Origin: Hygrocybe punicea
Lineage: Eukaryota; Basidiomycota; Agaricomycetes; Agaricales; Hygrophoraceae
DNA length: 64,000 nucleotides
NCBI GenBank assembly: GCA_963556145.1
Contig: OY744463.1
Location: 6,076,001-6,140,000 of the forward strand
Direction of reading: 5' to 3'
Shown here: piece after piece, positions 20,501-30,083 of the stretch
Layout: each line of letters begins with the position of its first letter
Position numbering within the stretch: position 1 is the first letter of the stretch
Made by a program: the position numbers and the translations under genes
Notes under the pieces: generated by a model
Told to the model about the DNA's origin: nothing
The model's input: the letters and a program-made list of their open reading frames with translations, nothing else
Databases searched by the model: none

Positions 20501-21230
20501 GGTCCACGGAGGGTTCGGAGGACTCCGGAGGGCCGTAGCTTGCAGAGCGACCGGTGGCGTCAGGTAATCGGACTTCCATACGGAAGACCTGAGTGCCGGG
20601 TACTTTGCAACCACGCAAAAAGGCTTGAGCGCTGACAAAGGAGATGTCAGGCTTCGAAGCGGATGGTGAAGAAGGTTCAGGCGGAGTAGACGGAGAGGAC
20701 GGAGGGGACGGAGGTCGTACTGGAGGGTCCGGAAGTGGTGCCTCGCTAGGCACCGGAGTCGACAACGGAGGCGCGGAATCAGAAGAACGGAATTTAACGC
20801 TATGCTCGACCCAGTCAATCAACGGATTGTATTTGGCGAGCCAGCTATATCCAAGAACTGCGGAAACAGACGGATCCAACGGAGTGACCAAAAATTCTAA
20901 GATTAGAATTTCACCAGTAGAAAAACGGACAGAGATAGATACACATTTGTCGATGATTCCACCGGAGGAACCATCAAACAAGCGGAGGCGTTTCGGAGCA
21001 GTAGGAAAAATAGGAAGATTGTGAAGGGAACAAAATTCCGGGTCAATGAAACAATGCGTCGATCCACAATCCACAAGGGTAACGATAAGCGTAGTAGAAT
21101 GATAAAGAGAAATCGTCAAGGAATCGTTAGAAAGAGTGGACGCGTTGAGTTTTACTTCCGGTAGCGCACAGTCAGGTTCAATGCAGCCTACATCCTGTGC
21201 CGGAGTATGCAGACTGCTCTCTATTTTTCC
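17502..21230 (-). CDS. pol: Chromovirus Pol polyprotein: protease, RT, RNase H, integrase, chromodomain
   Basis: Open from the gag overlap at about 21230 (in the -1 frame) to the stop at 17502, roughly 1240 codons with no break. Counting from 21119: protease VDCGSTHCFID (about 16-26); RT with YTKIDLKHAY and VYLDDILIYSDD (YLDD at 399-402); RNase H with VETDASDYAVASIL and DTHDKELLAI; integrase zinc finger HDHPTAGHFGQNK...CKSCTTCARSK; catalytic core SMDFIEQLP, TSDRGTEFVS and HPEGDGQTERVNQ; then a C-terminal chromodomain FEISEILDSK...LYLVRWEGYEGTDEETSW. Chromodomains of this class direct integration to methylated-histone heterochromatin, which fits its location among other elements. All key catalytic residues are present. 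Confidence 0.95.
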   Translation of the reverse strand, partial: GKIESSLHTPAQDVGCIEPDCALPEVKLNASTLSNDSLTISLYHSTTLIVTLVDCGSTHCFIDPEFCSLHNLPIFPTAPKRLRLFDGSSGGIIDKCVSISVRFSTGEILILEFLVTPLDPSVSAVLGYSWLAKYNPLIDWVEHSVKFRSSDSAPPLSTPVPSEAPLPDPPVRPPSPPSSPSTPPEPSSPSASKPDISFVSAQAFLRGCKVPGTQVFRMEVRLPDATGRSASYGPPESSEPSVDLHNIPEEYHEFADVFSKTKAWNLPEHRPYDLKINLEDGAKPPFGLIYSISPLELETLREFLDKNLRAGFIRSSRSPCGAPILFSRKKNGSLRLCVDFRGLNRITRKDRYPIPLTADLLDAPRTARIYTKIDLKHAYHLVRIAEGDEWKTAFRTRYGSFEWLVIPEGLTNAPAAFQHFVNDIFSDLLDVSVIVYLDDILIYSDDPADHVDHVREVLRRLRKHGLYANAEKCSFGVDTVEYLGYILSPQGLSMDPAKVQTIQDWPEPRKIKDVQSFLGFANFYRHFIPDYSSITIPLTRLTRKGLQWNFDDKCRSAFNDLKSAFISAPILSHWSPEFDTLVETDASDYAVASILSVRHPDGEIHPVAFRSRTLSDSELNYDTHDKELLAIFDAFTAWRHYLEGTATPVDVITDHKNLEYFSTVRLLTRRQARWLEFLSRFNFVIRFRPGKLGTKPDTLTRRWDVYAKGGDSDYAKANPHNFRPVFGPEQLASSLRATSLEDVVLGAGFTIDVDSLHSDIISGLQVDPIASGHISRTTSGPDPQWSIDDLGFLRLDNRIYVPDVNDLRLRILRSKHDHPTAGHFGQNKTLEIIRREYTWPGLRTFVRDYCKSCTTCARSKTPRHRPYGLLKQLPIPEKPWNSISMDFIEQLPDSEGFTAILVVVDRLSKQGIFIPTYDTITSPQLAHLFLIHVFSKHGVPSHVTSDRGTEFVSHFFRSLGKALDMKLHFTSGYHPEGDGQTERVNQTLEQYLRVYCNYQQDNWSSLLPLAEFAYNNAPNTTTGVSPFFANKGYHPNLSVHPERDLSSAHARKFAVDLDELHQQLRQTISEAQQRYQHYADLKRAPPPNFKVSDSVYVKAEHFRTTRPSKKLSEKNLGPFEVIAKAGTHSYTLHLPEALRSVHPVYHVSQLEPATPNTIPNRVQPLPPPIVVDGEPEFEISEILDSKIDNRRRACKLLYLVRWEGYEGTDEETSWILASELGHATELVSDFHSAYPSKPGPSY

Positions 21231-22399
21231 GGCTCCTCTAGAGAATCGGAACTAGAGACCGGAGGTGCGGAGGAAGTGGAGGCGGCGCGGGCGGCAACGC
21301 GAGTGGACGAATATTTGGCCTTGGTGCAATCCTTGGCCATGTGTCCGGCTCCTCCGCATATAATGCAGAGTTTATTGTCGATGCGGCGTTGACGTTCCAC
21401 GGGCTTGAGTTTACCATCCTTGCCTAGCTTATCGGCGTAGACAGGAGGGGTTTTCGGAGTGGTGGAGGAGGTACTACCGGAGTTGGTAGTTTTGGCAGGG
21501 GACTTCTTCTCGGAAGCTTTTTCGGTCGAAGACTTGGCCTCAGAAATAGAGGCTTTAGCAGAAGAGGATCCTGAAGCGTGGGAAATCTCCGATTTCCGTT
21601 CCCAATACCGGGCGTCAAGGAGTTGAGCCTTATCCTTCAGCTCGTAGAGGTTCTTTGGTTTCTCGGATTGGGCAAGTTGATCTTTGAGGCGATCCGGAAG
21701 TCCTCGGTAAAAAGAATGCCGTAAGGCACCGATGTCCCAGCCAGTCTGCGTAGCGAGACGATTGAAGTTGACGATATACTTCGCAATTCGTTGGTTATCC
21801 TTCATTACAAGGTTTTCCAACTCACTCTCGGCGCTACCTTTAGGGTCCAGAGGTCCGAAATTATTCTGCAACTCCGTGCAGAAATCTCCATAATCGGACA
21901 TGAAGTCCGGCGGATAGGTATCGATATCTGGGTTCTCCAAAAGGTAAGGCTCGAACCACGCAAGTGCGATCCCTTTGAGGTAGGAGAGGGCGAAGTTGAC
22001 TTTGGCGCCGTCCGTTTGGAAAGCGGTTGGTCGATCATTGAAGTTCAGTTGACACTGAACCAGGAAAGGGCGGAGTTTTGTCGGATCGGAGGCGTCAAAC
22101 GTGTCCGGTTCTCGGACTTTGGTGCGTTGCTTGTCGTCTCCTTTGTTTCGGAGAGTAGTGGCTAGAAGAGCGATGGCCTCAGCAAGGTTGGTATCATCGC
22201 GATTAGGATTGCCCGGTCCGAGAGGATTGTTCTCTTCGAAGACTGGGCGCGGAAACAGTTCGTGTCTCGGAGTGTGAGTTTCTTCTAACGGAGAGACCGG
22301 GGTTATCGTTGGGCGTTGGGATGAGGTGTTTGCCGGTCGTGTAAGTCGATAACGTGTGGGGGTTCTTCGTTGGGAGAAGCCTTGGAAAGACATGATCAA
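21221..22399 (-). CDS. gag: Chromovirus Gag
   Basis: 392 aa from ATG 22399, only 40 bp inside the 5' LTR. A Gag core includes QCQLNFNDRPTAFQTDGAKV, FALSYLKGIALAWFEPYL and FRRLATQTGW-like NFNRLATQTGWDIGALRHSF (retrotransposon gag family). A zinc knuckle CIICGGAGHMAKDC lies near residue 350. Ser/Lys-rich linkers surround it. It assembles particles and binds RNA. It ends GAA AAA TAG, where pol is open in the -1 frame, so Pol would be made by frameshifting. Confidence 0.95.
   Translation of the reverse strand: MIMSFQGFSQRRTPTRYRLTRPANTSSQRPTITPVSPLEETHTPRHELFPRPVFEENNPLGPGNPNRDDTNLAEAIALLATTLRNKGDDKQRTKVREPDTFDASDPTKLRPFLVQCQLNFNDRPTAFQTDGAKVNFALSYLKGIALAWFEPYLLENPDIDTYPPDFMSDYGDFCTELQNNFGPLDPKGSAESELENLVMKDNQRIAKYIVNFNRLATQTGWDIGALRHSFYRGLPDRLKDQLAQSEKPKNLYELKDKAQLLDARYWERKSEISHASGSSSAKASISEAKSSTEKASEKKSPAKTTNSGSTSSTTPKTPPVYADKLGKDGKLKPVERQRRIDNKLCIICGGAGHMAKDCTKAKYSSTRVAARAASTSSAPPVSSSDSLEEPEK
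21224..21230 (-). other. Candidate -1 ribosomal frameshift site
   Basis: The minus strand reads G GAA AAA TAG: a GGAAAAA heptamer directly before the gag stop, with pol open in the -1 frame (GGA AAA ATA GAG) and no stop down to 17502. The form resembles GGAUUUU-type slippery sites of plant viruses. A downstream structure was not assessed. Confidence 0.55.
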
Positions 22400-22426
22400 A
22401 TGTAAAGGGAATACGACTCAAGAGTT

Positions 22427-22437
22427 GTTCAGAAAAT
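22427..22437 (-). other. Chromovirus self-priming primer binding site
   Basis: ATTTTCTGAAC on the minus strand, two bases inside the 5' LTR, is perfectly complementary to GTTCAGAAAAT at 22664-22654 within the LTR. In Tf1-type elements the first 11 bases of the RNA fold back onto the primer site instead of using a tRNA. The match length here is also 11. Confidence 0.75.
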
Positions 22438-22439
22438 AC

Positions 22440-22995
22440 TGTTAGAGGCGTGCAACTCCGGAAGGATCGGAGTTCTTCGGAGGAGCGGAGACGTCAACTC
22501 TTGAAGTAGGTTCACTACTTCCTTAAGTCGTATTGAGAAGACGTGGACGGAGTGGAGTTAGTCCGGAGTTCCGGACTAAGTACTAAGATAACTAATGAGC
22601 TTAAGGGAAAGCCTTAAGTTTGAGAGTGGGTAAGAAATAAGGAACTCAAGTTGATTTTCTGAACGGAGTTACAGGACATTGTAGTTCTAGTTTATATACT
22701 TGGTAGACTAATTGTCATGTCCTTGGAGACGTGAAGACAATATGAACTCCGGAAAGAGGACCGGAGTTCGGAAGAAAATAAAAGGGATAAAAGGTTGCTA
22801 TGTACGGTGACAAGTAAACAAAGGGGAGGAAGAGAAAAGGAGGTCGGAGTAAACGGAGATGGGGAAGAATAGTAATTAACAAGAGAAGAACAATAACGTA
22901 CGCGAGAAGATAAGATAAGATAAGATAAGATAAGTCGGCGGAAAAATCCGGAGCGGAGTTCGTCGGAATCCGGCGGAGCTGCATGGGATATGACA
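22440..22995 (-). repeat. Chromovirus 5' LTR
   Basis: 556 bp, same sequence as 15959-16514. U3 carries a (GATAA)5 run at 22909-22934 and a TATA box at 22691-22698. RNA is predicted to start at 22664 from the self-priming complement. Confidence 0.95.
22691..22698 (-). promoter_or_regulatory. TATA box of chromovirus gag-pol
   Basis: The minus strand reads GTATATAAAC, about 27-34 bp upstream of 22664, which is independently predicted as the RNA 5' end by the self-priming match. Confidence 0.7.
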
Positions 22996-23640
22996 GAGAG
23001 AGTGTTTGTTGGGGCAGGGAAGTGCTGGTACAGGTGAGCTTGATGTCCGCAAAATGTTTAGCACCAACAATGCTTCCTCACCACATTGCATCGGGCATCA
23101 TCCGAAAGTCATCTTCGGTGATGTCTATGATGAGAGATAGTTTGGCTGAATTGCCTTCTTCCCTGACCATCATTGGCAGGATAGGACTTATGAACAGATC
23201 ATTTTTGTTCAAGTCATGAGCGACTAGGCATAGGGTGTGACCATTCCTCATCCAGCATAGCGTTTGTGCTGTTTAGGCAACACCTAAATAGGATTCAGAA
23301 GCGATTAGAGCTGTACGCCACAGATTAAGTTTCTGCTTTTTGATGTCAAAGGTGCTTTGAGTGAGTGGGGGAGGAATGCCTAGGACCCGAAGGCTGTGCG
23401 AGTCACCAAGGAGAAGGGAACATGAGCAATGCTAGCATGTACTTTACTTGTGTCGAAGTGCCAACCATTGAATCGACAAAGTTAGCTTCAACACCATATC
23501 TGGAGTTGACCTCTTCCTTGTCAGTTGGAGACAGGACAGTAGAAGAGACAGGAATTGAAGACATGAAGGAATGTGATCTTGGGGAGAGACCTGTTTTTTA
23601 GGCAAGGTGATATAATATAAAGGGTAATGTTTGGACCAGG
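22996..23640 (-). pseudogene. Family X gene copy B, N-terminal half
   Basis: The minus strand reads NLWRTALIASESYLG, WMRNGHTLCLVAH, ISPILPMMVREEGNSAKLSL and IDITEDDFRMMPDAMW then a TGA stop, GSIVGAKHFADIKLTCT. Copy A at 47440-47780 has the same blocks (IWCTALTTSCSYLG, TPILPSMSGDAGESAELSL, HITEDDFWMMLDTMWRGN). 23240-23640 is probably more N-terminal sequence but contains several stops and no homologue here. The gene is cut by the chromovirus at 22995. Confidence 0.65.
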
Positions 23641-23802
23641 TGCGGTGGAAGTGTCACATAGAAGTGGTCATTGGGTGTGCTGGCATCATATGTTTGTCAT
23701 ATGAGCCAACAGGTAAAATTCTGCAGTGCCTGTGAGGAAAGGGGTCAATAATGTTGAATGCTCAGAACCTCTGTGACCTTACCATACAAGAATTGTTGGC
23801 AC

Positions 23803-24250
23803 TGTAGAGGCTCCGGATCGTGTGGATCCATATCCCCCTCATATCTGACTCCGTTCCCATCCATTCCCACTCCCATATCATTGATTCCACCTGATTCTGG
23901 TCTTTTCCATCAATTCCACTCCAGATTCCACCTCTAGAATCATTCCTACTTGCGATGCAATGTCCCTAAAGACCCAGAATCAGTACATATATAATTGTAT
24001 ATCATATATCTTTGTTTCCCATCTCCTAGTACATAGCACCATTTCTCCTATCCTCCTCTCCACTTGCCCCCTATCACTTACGGCCTTCACTTGTAGCACA
24101 TAGTTACCATAGCACAGGATCCCTCACAGTAGTATAAAAGTAGCAAATTTACACTACAAAACAATATAGAAATACAGATACCCAGACACGCATATAGAAA
24201 CCTCTTATTGTCCCATCTCAATTATACTTGCCTTTGTCCTTTCCCCCACA
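23803..24250 (-). repeat. LTR (solo or 3' LTR) of the same family as 9237-10103
   Basis: Plus strand starts TGTAGAGGCTCCGG and ends TTTCCCCCACA. It is aligned throughout with the LTR at 9237-10103 and lacks the MITE. An adjacent purine tract on the minus strand (TCAGAGGGAGAG, 24251-24262) suggests a 3' LTR. No internal coding sequence of the parent was recognised from 24263 to 24485. Confidence 0.65.
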
Positions 24251-24485
24251 CTCTCCCTCTGATTCCGGAACCCCTGGATTCAGGTTAGATTGATTAGACT
24301 TCTCTAAAGAAACTAATTCCTCTGATCACTTTCTAGCTGATCACCCCTTTCTGTAGATTCCTCTTCTGGGTCTACAACAGAACTCACCATCACAGCACTT
24401 TCACGTGGATTGGTGCAATTTGGTCGATGTCAATGAAAGAGAGCTGATGTGGTGCAACAAATTTTATCCATAGGTTCACTTTCAT

Positions 24486-26114
24486 TACACGATCATCTTC
24501 AGATGGTGGCAAATGGGAAAATGCGGCGTATTAAGGAAGCTGAGGAAATGAAGATCTTACGAAGAAAACGGAAAGTTGAGAATGATTATGAATGGAGATG
24601 AAAGCTCATCAAAATTGATCATACGTACTGGGACATGGACAAGACGAAATTTTTGGAATTGCCTATGGAAGAACGATTGCATGAATGTTATTGGCAATTC
24701 TACAAAGCGACTTCAAATGAGGTCATCCACATGGATGTCTGCACTATTTGCGCTCACGAGCTCAGTGTTCATGGGGACAAATTGCATCATTTGCATTTGT
24801 CACAATTGGATAACTCACATCGTTTAATTCCCAAATCATACCATCCCGCACATGACCTTTTCCACCAATGACTACTCCTTTCTCGTGCTGTTAAGGCTGG
24901 ACCAATGATGTCAGATATGTGGCTCAACACTTGTGAGGGTTGCGAGGCTTCTTTGAAAGAGACAAAAGAAATTCCTCCTCCTTTTTCCCTGGCAAACAGA
25001 ATGTGGATAGGTGAAATCCCTTAGGAGTTGAAGCAACTCATGTCTGCTGAGCAGATGTTGATCATGCTTTATTATCCTTGAGTGTAAGTTTTTAAACTAT
25101 TCCCTAAACTGAGTTTTCCAGGGATGGAAATGGGGCCATTACAGAGTGCGATGGGTGGCACCCTAAGCAGCTATGACCTCAATGTTGAAGTGGCATGTTT
25201 CATGATTGAAGGCAATTTATTGACACAGTGGCCACAGATATTTGCGAGTGTGCTTTCCATAATGTTTATCGGAATGAGGATGATTCCCCAAATGTGGTTA
25301 CGATCCATGTTCAAGGTGCGGCATCAAGTAGTACACGAAGCCTTGCAATGGTTAAAGGAGAACAATGTCAAATATTATGGCCATATGAAACTTTGCATGG
25401 AAAACTTATCAGAGCTTCCTGTGGACGATGTACCTAGTGAAGTGGTTGGTCTAGTGCAGCATTCTAATGACATTGGCATTTTAGAAGAGGAGAATGGGGG
25501 GTATTTGCCTTCGCATGATGACCCAATAGCAGGTAAAGTTCCTTTAAGAGAGATAAGAGGCTAAGTTGATCATTTCAAGTAGCGGACACTCAGGATGATC
25601 AGCGGAAGAATGCTGATAAGACACAGGAGGAGATGGAAGGTAAGTTATCCATTAGTCATTTAAGTGAATCATGATTTAGATTCTTGATAGGCCCTGAAGT
25701 GATTCTCTTGCATGTTTTGGGAGCCATGGACATTGATCTCACAAGAATGACTAGTTCCGAGATGATGGTGTGGGGGCTGGCGAATCTTTGGAAAGAAGAT
25801 AAGGGAGGTGGTTATGCTATAAAGCATGGTGACCAACTGGTGGTCGATTTTGGCACCGCGCATTCAGTGAACAGAGACACAACATGGGCCTTTTTCTTTT
25901 GACAAGTCCAATTTCTTTGAAAAAGCATTTCTGTGTCTGTTTCCTTATAGTACTGGAGGAATTGAGGCTGATTGCAAGACACTACTGGATATATGACAAC
26001 ACATACAATGGGCACTTCAATATCATGATAGAATGTTCTGATGACATGAGACTTTTGCTTTCATAGCCTTTGGCATTTTACAATGACGTCAAGTGTTGGC
26101 AACGGCACAAATTC
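24486..26114 (+). pseudogene. Plus-strand Helitron, N-terminal region
   Basis: In order: RRKRKVENDYEWR, KFLELPMEERLHECYWQFY with a Cys pair (VCTICAHELSV), NSHRLIPKSYHPAHDLFH, EMGPLQSAMGGTLSSYDLN, HEALQWLKENNVKYYGH, LPVDDVPSEVVGLVQHSND, GPEVILLHVLGAMDIDLTRM. Each block has a partner in the minus-strand Helitron at 44430-42240. Several stops and frame changes separate them. This is the part upstream of the Rep domain in fungal Helitrons. The reading continues across hAT-2 at 27297. Confidence 0.75.
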
Positions 26115-26122
26115 AGATTAAT

Positions 26123-27288
26123 TAGTGTTTTAAAGTCCGGTCCAGTCCGGTTTTTTGCCATTTTTGGACATTAACCGGAACCAGACTGGGTAACTCATCA
26201 CACAATTTGTCAAAAACCTGAACTGGACCTAGAGAACTGGTTCATTTTTTGATTTTGGGTGGACCCAACCAGTCTTAACTGGTTCCAACTGGGGAAAATC
26301 ACGCTAATTATCTAAATAGCTAAATCTTTCTTAATAATTAATAACTGATAGTTTTGGGGGTGCGTTAGGCCATTGGCGACCCCGTTGGTGACATTGGTGA
26401 GTCTCTCTGCACACCCACACACTCTCTTCAACCTCGCAAAACTGTACATGCATCAATTGACACGTCGCCGTGTGTATGCGAGGTGGACTGGGATGTGGGC
26501 GTTGTGGCCCAATTGATGACGGTGTTGGTGGTCCCGTTGTGTTGACAGCCCCCAGTGGTGGGGGTGTTGGCATGTTGGTGAGGGCATTGCAGCCCCGTTG
26601 ATGATGGCGTTGGAAGACCTGCTGTGTTGATGGCCCTCAGTGGTTGGCGTGTTGGTGGGGGTGTAGCACCCTGTTGATGGCAGCATTGGCGGTCCCGTTG
26701 ATTGTGGCAGTGGTGGTCACGTCGGATGCATAGGCAGTGTGTTGATGGGTGCATTGGTGTCTCCATTGGTGTGGGTCCTCGCATTGGTCAGGAATTAGTA
26801 TAGAACAATAAATGAAAAATGAAAAAAAAACATACTTTTTCTGCAGCGCACCACCCCCTGCTGCCTTTTCTCACTTCCTTGTGGCCATCACGGTCATTTT
26901 GCTGCAGTCTTGGTCAATGTGGGTACTCGGTAGTGTTCTTGTTTGGCCAGCATTTGTGGCCAAACTTGTTGACATGGTCCGTGTGCACACCACATGTCCT
27001 ATATAAACCCAGCCTTATGCATGTCATCTCCCAATTTTATATTAAGTCATAGTCTAATTAGGTTAATAAATAAATATTACTTTGTAGCTCACATAGACAG
27101 CCAAGTCCAGTTGCAACTGGTTCAAACTGGTTGCAACCCGGTCTTCAGTAATGTAAGTTAAGTTAACCACAACCGGTTTTTTAATGAGAAAGAAGGATGA
27201 ACCTGAACTGTGGTCCAGTTTTTTTCTGGTCCAGTCCAGTTAGGTCCTGGTTTTTTCCTGGTCCTATGGACTGGACCTTCAAACACTA
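26123..27288. mobile_element. Non-autonomous hAT element hAT-2
   Basis: Termini TAGTGTTTTAAAGTCCGGTC and GACTGGACCTTCAAACACTA with 8-bp target duplication agattaat at 26115-26122 and 27289-27296. Subterminal repeats of GGTCCAGT/CCAGTCC. It splits the Helitron Rep frame between QIQIN and MDFQSD. Interior with GTTGGTG-rich sequence; no transposase. Confidence 0.9.
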
Positions 27289-27296
27289 AGATTAAT

Positions 27297-27345
27297 AGGA
27301 TGGATTTTCAAAGTGACACGGAACAACTGATGTCGTTAACACCAG
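27297..27345 (+). pseudogene. Plus-strand Helitron Rep fragment between two insertions
   Basis: Encodes MDFQSDTEQLMSLTPAH, matching RTDFQRDAMILMALTPEH in the minus-strand Helitron. The left neighbour is hAT-2; the frame stops at the edge of the foldback element and resumes as LTPEHLQQVAKEED at 34441. Confidence 0.75.
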
Positions 27346-27502
27346 CACATCATGCTGTGACTTTTCCCATGTCAGACGAGTCAACCAAGATTGACAATGT
27401 TAAGTCCGAGATGGGCCAGCCGATCTGGGTGGAGAAAATGATATTGTTAGGTACTTGACGGGGCAACTCAGGAATGTCATAGTTATGGTGTTAGATGGGT
27501 GG

Positions 27503-27749
27503 GCCGAGGTTTGAGCCAGAATATTGTTACCGGTGTGAGACCGTTGGGCTGATGTTCTATGGGGGTATTGTTACCCATGTCAGACTGTTGGGCCAAGATA
27601 TTTTGGGGGCATTGTTACCCGTCTCGGACTGTTGGGCCGAAGTTCTGTGGGAATATGGTTACCGGTCTCAGACCGTTGGGCCAAGATATTTCGGGGGCAT
27701 TGTTACCTGTCTGATACTGTTGGGCCGAGGTTCTGAGGGGGCATTGTTA
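27503..27749. repeat. Minisatellite, about 53-bp unit
   Basis: About five units with GTTGGGCC(G/A)AG...TGTTACC. Mirror copy at 34045-34291. Confidence 0.85.
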
Positions 27750-28149
27750 CTCATATAATACCCTCCAGCCAATGAAATATCATTGATACAGTTCATTGAG
27801 ATTGGCATTGGCATCGGTGTTCACATCGGCATCAGCATCGGCGTGGGCATTGGCATCCTCAATCAGTCTCATCAATGCCATGGTTAAGGGGTTAGGTATT
27901 GGATGCCATATTGACATTAGAAACAGTGGCAATAATGTGAGAATGGGCATAGGCATAAACCTCGGCATCGGCATCGGCACTGGCCTTGGCATCAGTCTTA
28001 ACATTGGTGAAGCAGCATTTGCTACTACATTTACATCTGTATTGGCACAGGTTGCACAGTGAACATTTGTCCAACCAACCAACACTGAACTCACATGATG
28101 CTGATGCCGATGCCGATGCCGATGCTGAGGTTGAGGCAAATGCTTGATT

Positions 28150-28900
28150 GTAGGTTGTCAAATACCTCCGGATGGCTCATGGAAGTATTGGTGTGCATAG
28201 AGGCCATTGTATACTAATTGTCTGTCAGCCAATGTAAGCTGGCCAGACCCATGGTTTCAATGCACAGCTAATGCCGAGGTTGATGCCGATGTTTTTTGGC
28301 ATTTGCTTGTAACATGTAAAATACCGCCGGAAAGTGTCTGAATATCTTGGTGGACATAGAGCCCATTGTATACTAACTGTCTCTCAGCCAAGGTAAGCTG
28401 ACCGGACCCATGGTTCAACTGCAAAACCAACACCGAGGTTGATGCCGATGTTTTTTGACATTTGTTCACAACATGTTAAATACTGCCAGAAAGCATCTGA
28501 GTGGACATAGAGGCCATTGTATACTAACTGTCTCTCAGCCAATGTAAGCCGACCGGATCCATGATTTAACTGCAAAGCTAATGCCGAGGTTGAGGCCGAT
28601 GTTTTTTGACATTTGTTTGTAACATGTAAAATACTGCCAGGAAGCCTCTTAATATCTTGGTGTACATAGTGCCCATTGTATACTAAGTGTCTCTCAGCAA
28701 ATGTAAGCCGATCAGACCCATGGTTCAACTGCAAAACTGACACCAAGGTCAATGCCGATGTTTTTTGGCATTTGATTACAAGATGTCAGATACCTCCGGA
28801 AAACTCATGCATACATTGGTGCACATAGATATAATCATATACTAACTGTCACTCAGCGAAAACGAGCCAGCCAGACCAATAGTTCAATTGCAAAGCCAAG
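28150..28900. repeat. Tandem repeat, about 150-bp unit
   Basis: About five units, each with GATGTTTTTTGRCATTTG, an ACATGT(A/T)AAATAC(T/C)G segment, and GTATACTAACTGTCTCTCAGCC. Two further units lie right of the nested hAT (30092-30370). The mirror copy is in the right arm. Confidence 0.85.
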
Positions 28901-28906
28901 GCCGAT

Positions 28907-30083
28907 TAGTGTTGCCAAAGTTCAGTTTGGTCTGGTTCCGACCCTTTTTGGCGGAACCGCGAACTGAACTTTGGGTCTGGTTTGGCGCATGGCCAAACCT
29001 GGACCCAGACGGTGTCGAACCGTCTCGCCGCGTTCAGTCTGGGTTCAGATGCGGTCTGAAACCCAGACCGAGGTGGGCTCCCATGAGCTCCGTTCTCCTC
29101 GTGAATGGCAGGCACATATCAATAGATATGGCGCTGCATATTGCGAGGTAGATGGGTGCGGGGGAGCCCTCCGGTGTCCCCAAGGGATGTGGAGGGATGG
29201 GGCATCTTGTCCCATGGTCCCTGCCTGGCATTGCCGGCGTTGCTGCTGCTGGCACCGGCGCTGCCACTGCTGCTGCTGCCGTTGCTGCTGGCGCTGCCGC
29301 TTCTGTTGCTGCTGCTGCTGCTGCTGCTGTTGCCGTTTCCGCCGGTGCTGCTGCTGCTGTTGCCATTGCCGTTGCTGCCGGGGAGCCCTCCGGTGTCCCC
29401 AAGGGATGTGGAGGGATGGGGCGTCTTGTCCCGTGGTCCCTGCCTGGCATTGCCGGCGTTTTCTGCTGCTGCCGTTGCCATTGCTGCTGGCGCTGCTGCT
29501 GCCGTTGCCGTTGCTGTTGCCGTTGCTGCCGGCACTGCAGTTGCTGCTGCTGCTGCTGCCACTGTTGCTGGCCGTTGCCATTGCCGTTGCTGCCGCTGGT
29601 GGTGGTGGTGGTGGTGGTGTTGCGGCTGTCCCATGTCCATTGGCGTTGGGTGGTCATCTCGTGGCCATGGGTGTGGTCACACTGCGGTCGCGGTCGAGCT
29701 TCCTGTAGCAGGCAACATTAGTAAAGTTCAGGAAAGTAAAATACGTACCTGTGTTCATGAACATGACATTGTGTCGCGTTCATTGGCCTTGCGTTGTTGC
29801 GTGTTGGTGAAGAAAGCTACCTGTAACGGTCACATGATACCGTTTAACACGAAAAAGTAAGTAAAGGAATGCGAAAAATAAATGAAATAAATACCTTAAA
29901 AATATCCGCGTTTGCGGTTTGGACGCGGTTTGGAGCCGTTCAGGAAATCCGGCAGGCCTCGAAACCTGGAACTGAACCCACGGTCCGGTTCAGCACTTGG
30001 CTGAACTTAGACTGAACTTAGGGTTTGGTTTGGGGTTTGAACCGGGTTCGGCTAGGTTTTGGAACCGAACTATGGCAACACTA
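28907..30083. mobile_element. Non-autonomous hAT element hAT-3 (left-arm copy)
   Basis: Starts TAGTGTTGCCAAAGTTCAG, ends CCGAACTATGGCAACACTA, target duplication aggccgat at 28899-28906 and 30084-30091. The interior has two copies of GGGGAGCCCTCCGGTGTCCC about 225 bp apart and long CTG/GCC triplet runs, which yield several long but meaningless ORFs on both strands. The mate is at 31711-32887. Confidence 0.9.

Larger units (their letters stand above)
15959..22995 (-). mobile_element. Complete chromovirus (Ty3/gypsy LTR retrotransposon with chromodomain)
   Basis: Two 556-bp LTRs (15959-16514 and 22440-22995), beginning TG and ending CA and identical as far as I can see by eye, flank gag, pol and an opposite-strand gene. 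A 5-bp target duplication, gagag, lies at 15954-15958 and 22996-23000. Self-priming site, polypurine tract, intact gag and intact pol are all present, so the insertion is recent and may be active. It sits inside a decayed family X gene. Base composition is GC-richer than the surroundings and CCGGA/CGGAG words are strikingly frequent throughout. Confidence 0.95.

Noticed and set aside
17987..20818. Plus-strand and alternate minus-strand ORFs over pol
   Set aside because: Shadow frames of an intact 1200-codon pol; none has a domain or start context. Only the gene at 16637-17491, outside pol, is supported.
28150..28900. Regularly spaced repeats considered as a CRISPR array
   Set aside because: About 150-bp tandem units without unique spacers, in a eukaryotic foldback element; this is a satellite.
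29034..29860. Several long ORFs on both strands (up to 245 aa), and their mirror copies at 31934-32823
   Set aside because: They translate CTG/GCC/GGT triplet runs inside hAT-3 in many frames at once, giving poly-Ala, poly-Gln or poly-Cys. No conserved domain and no credible gene structure.
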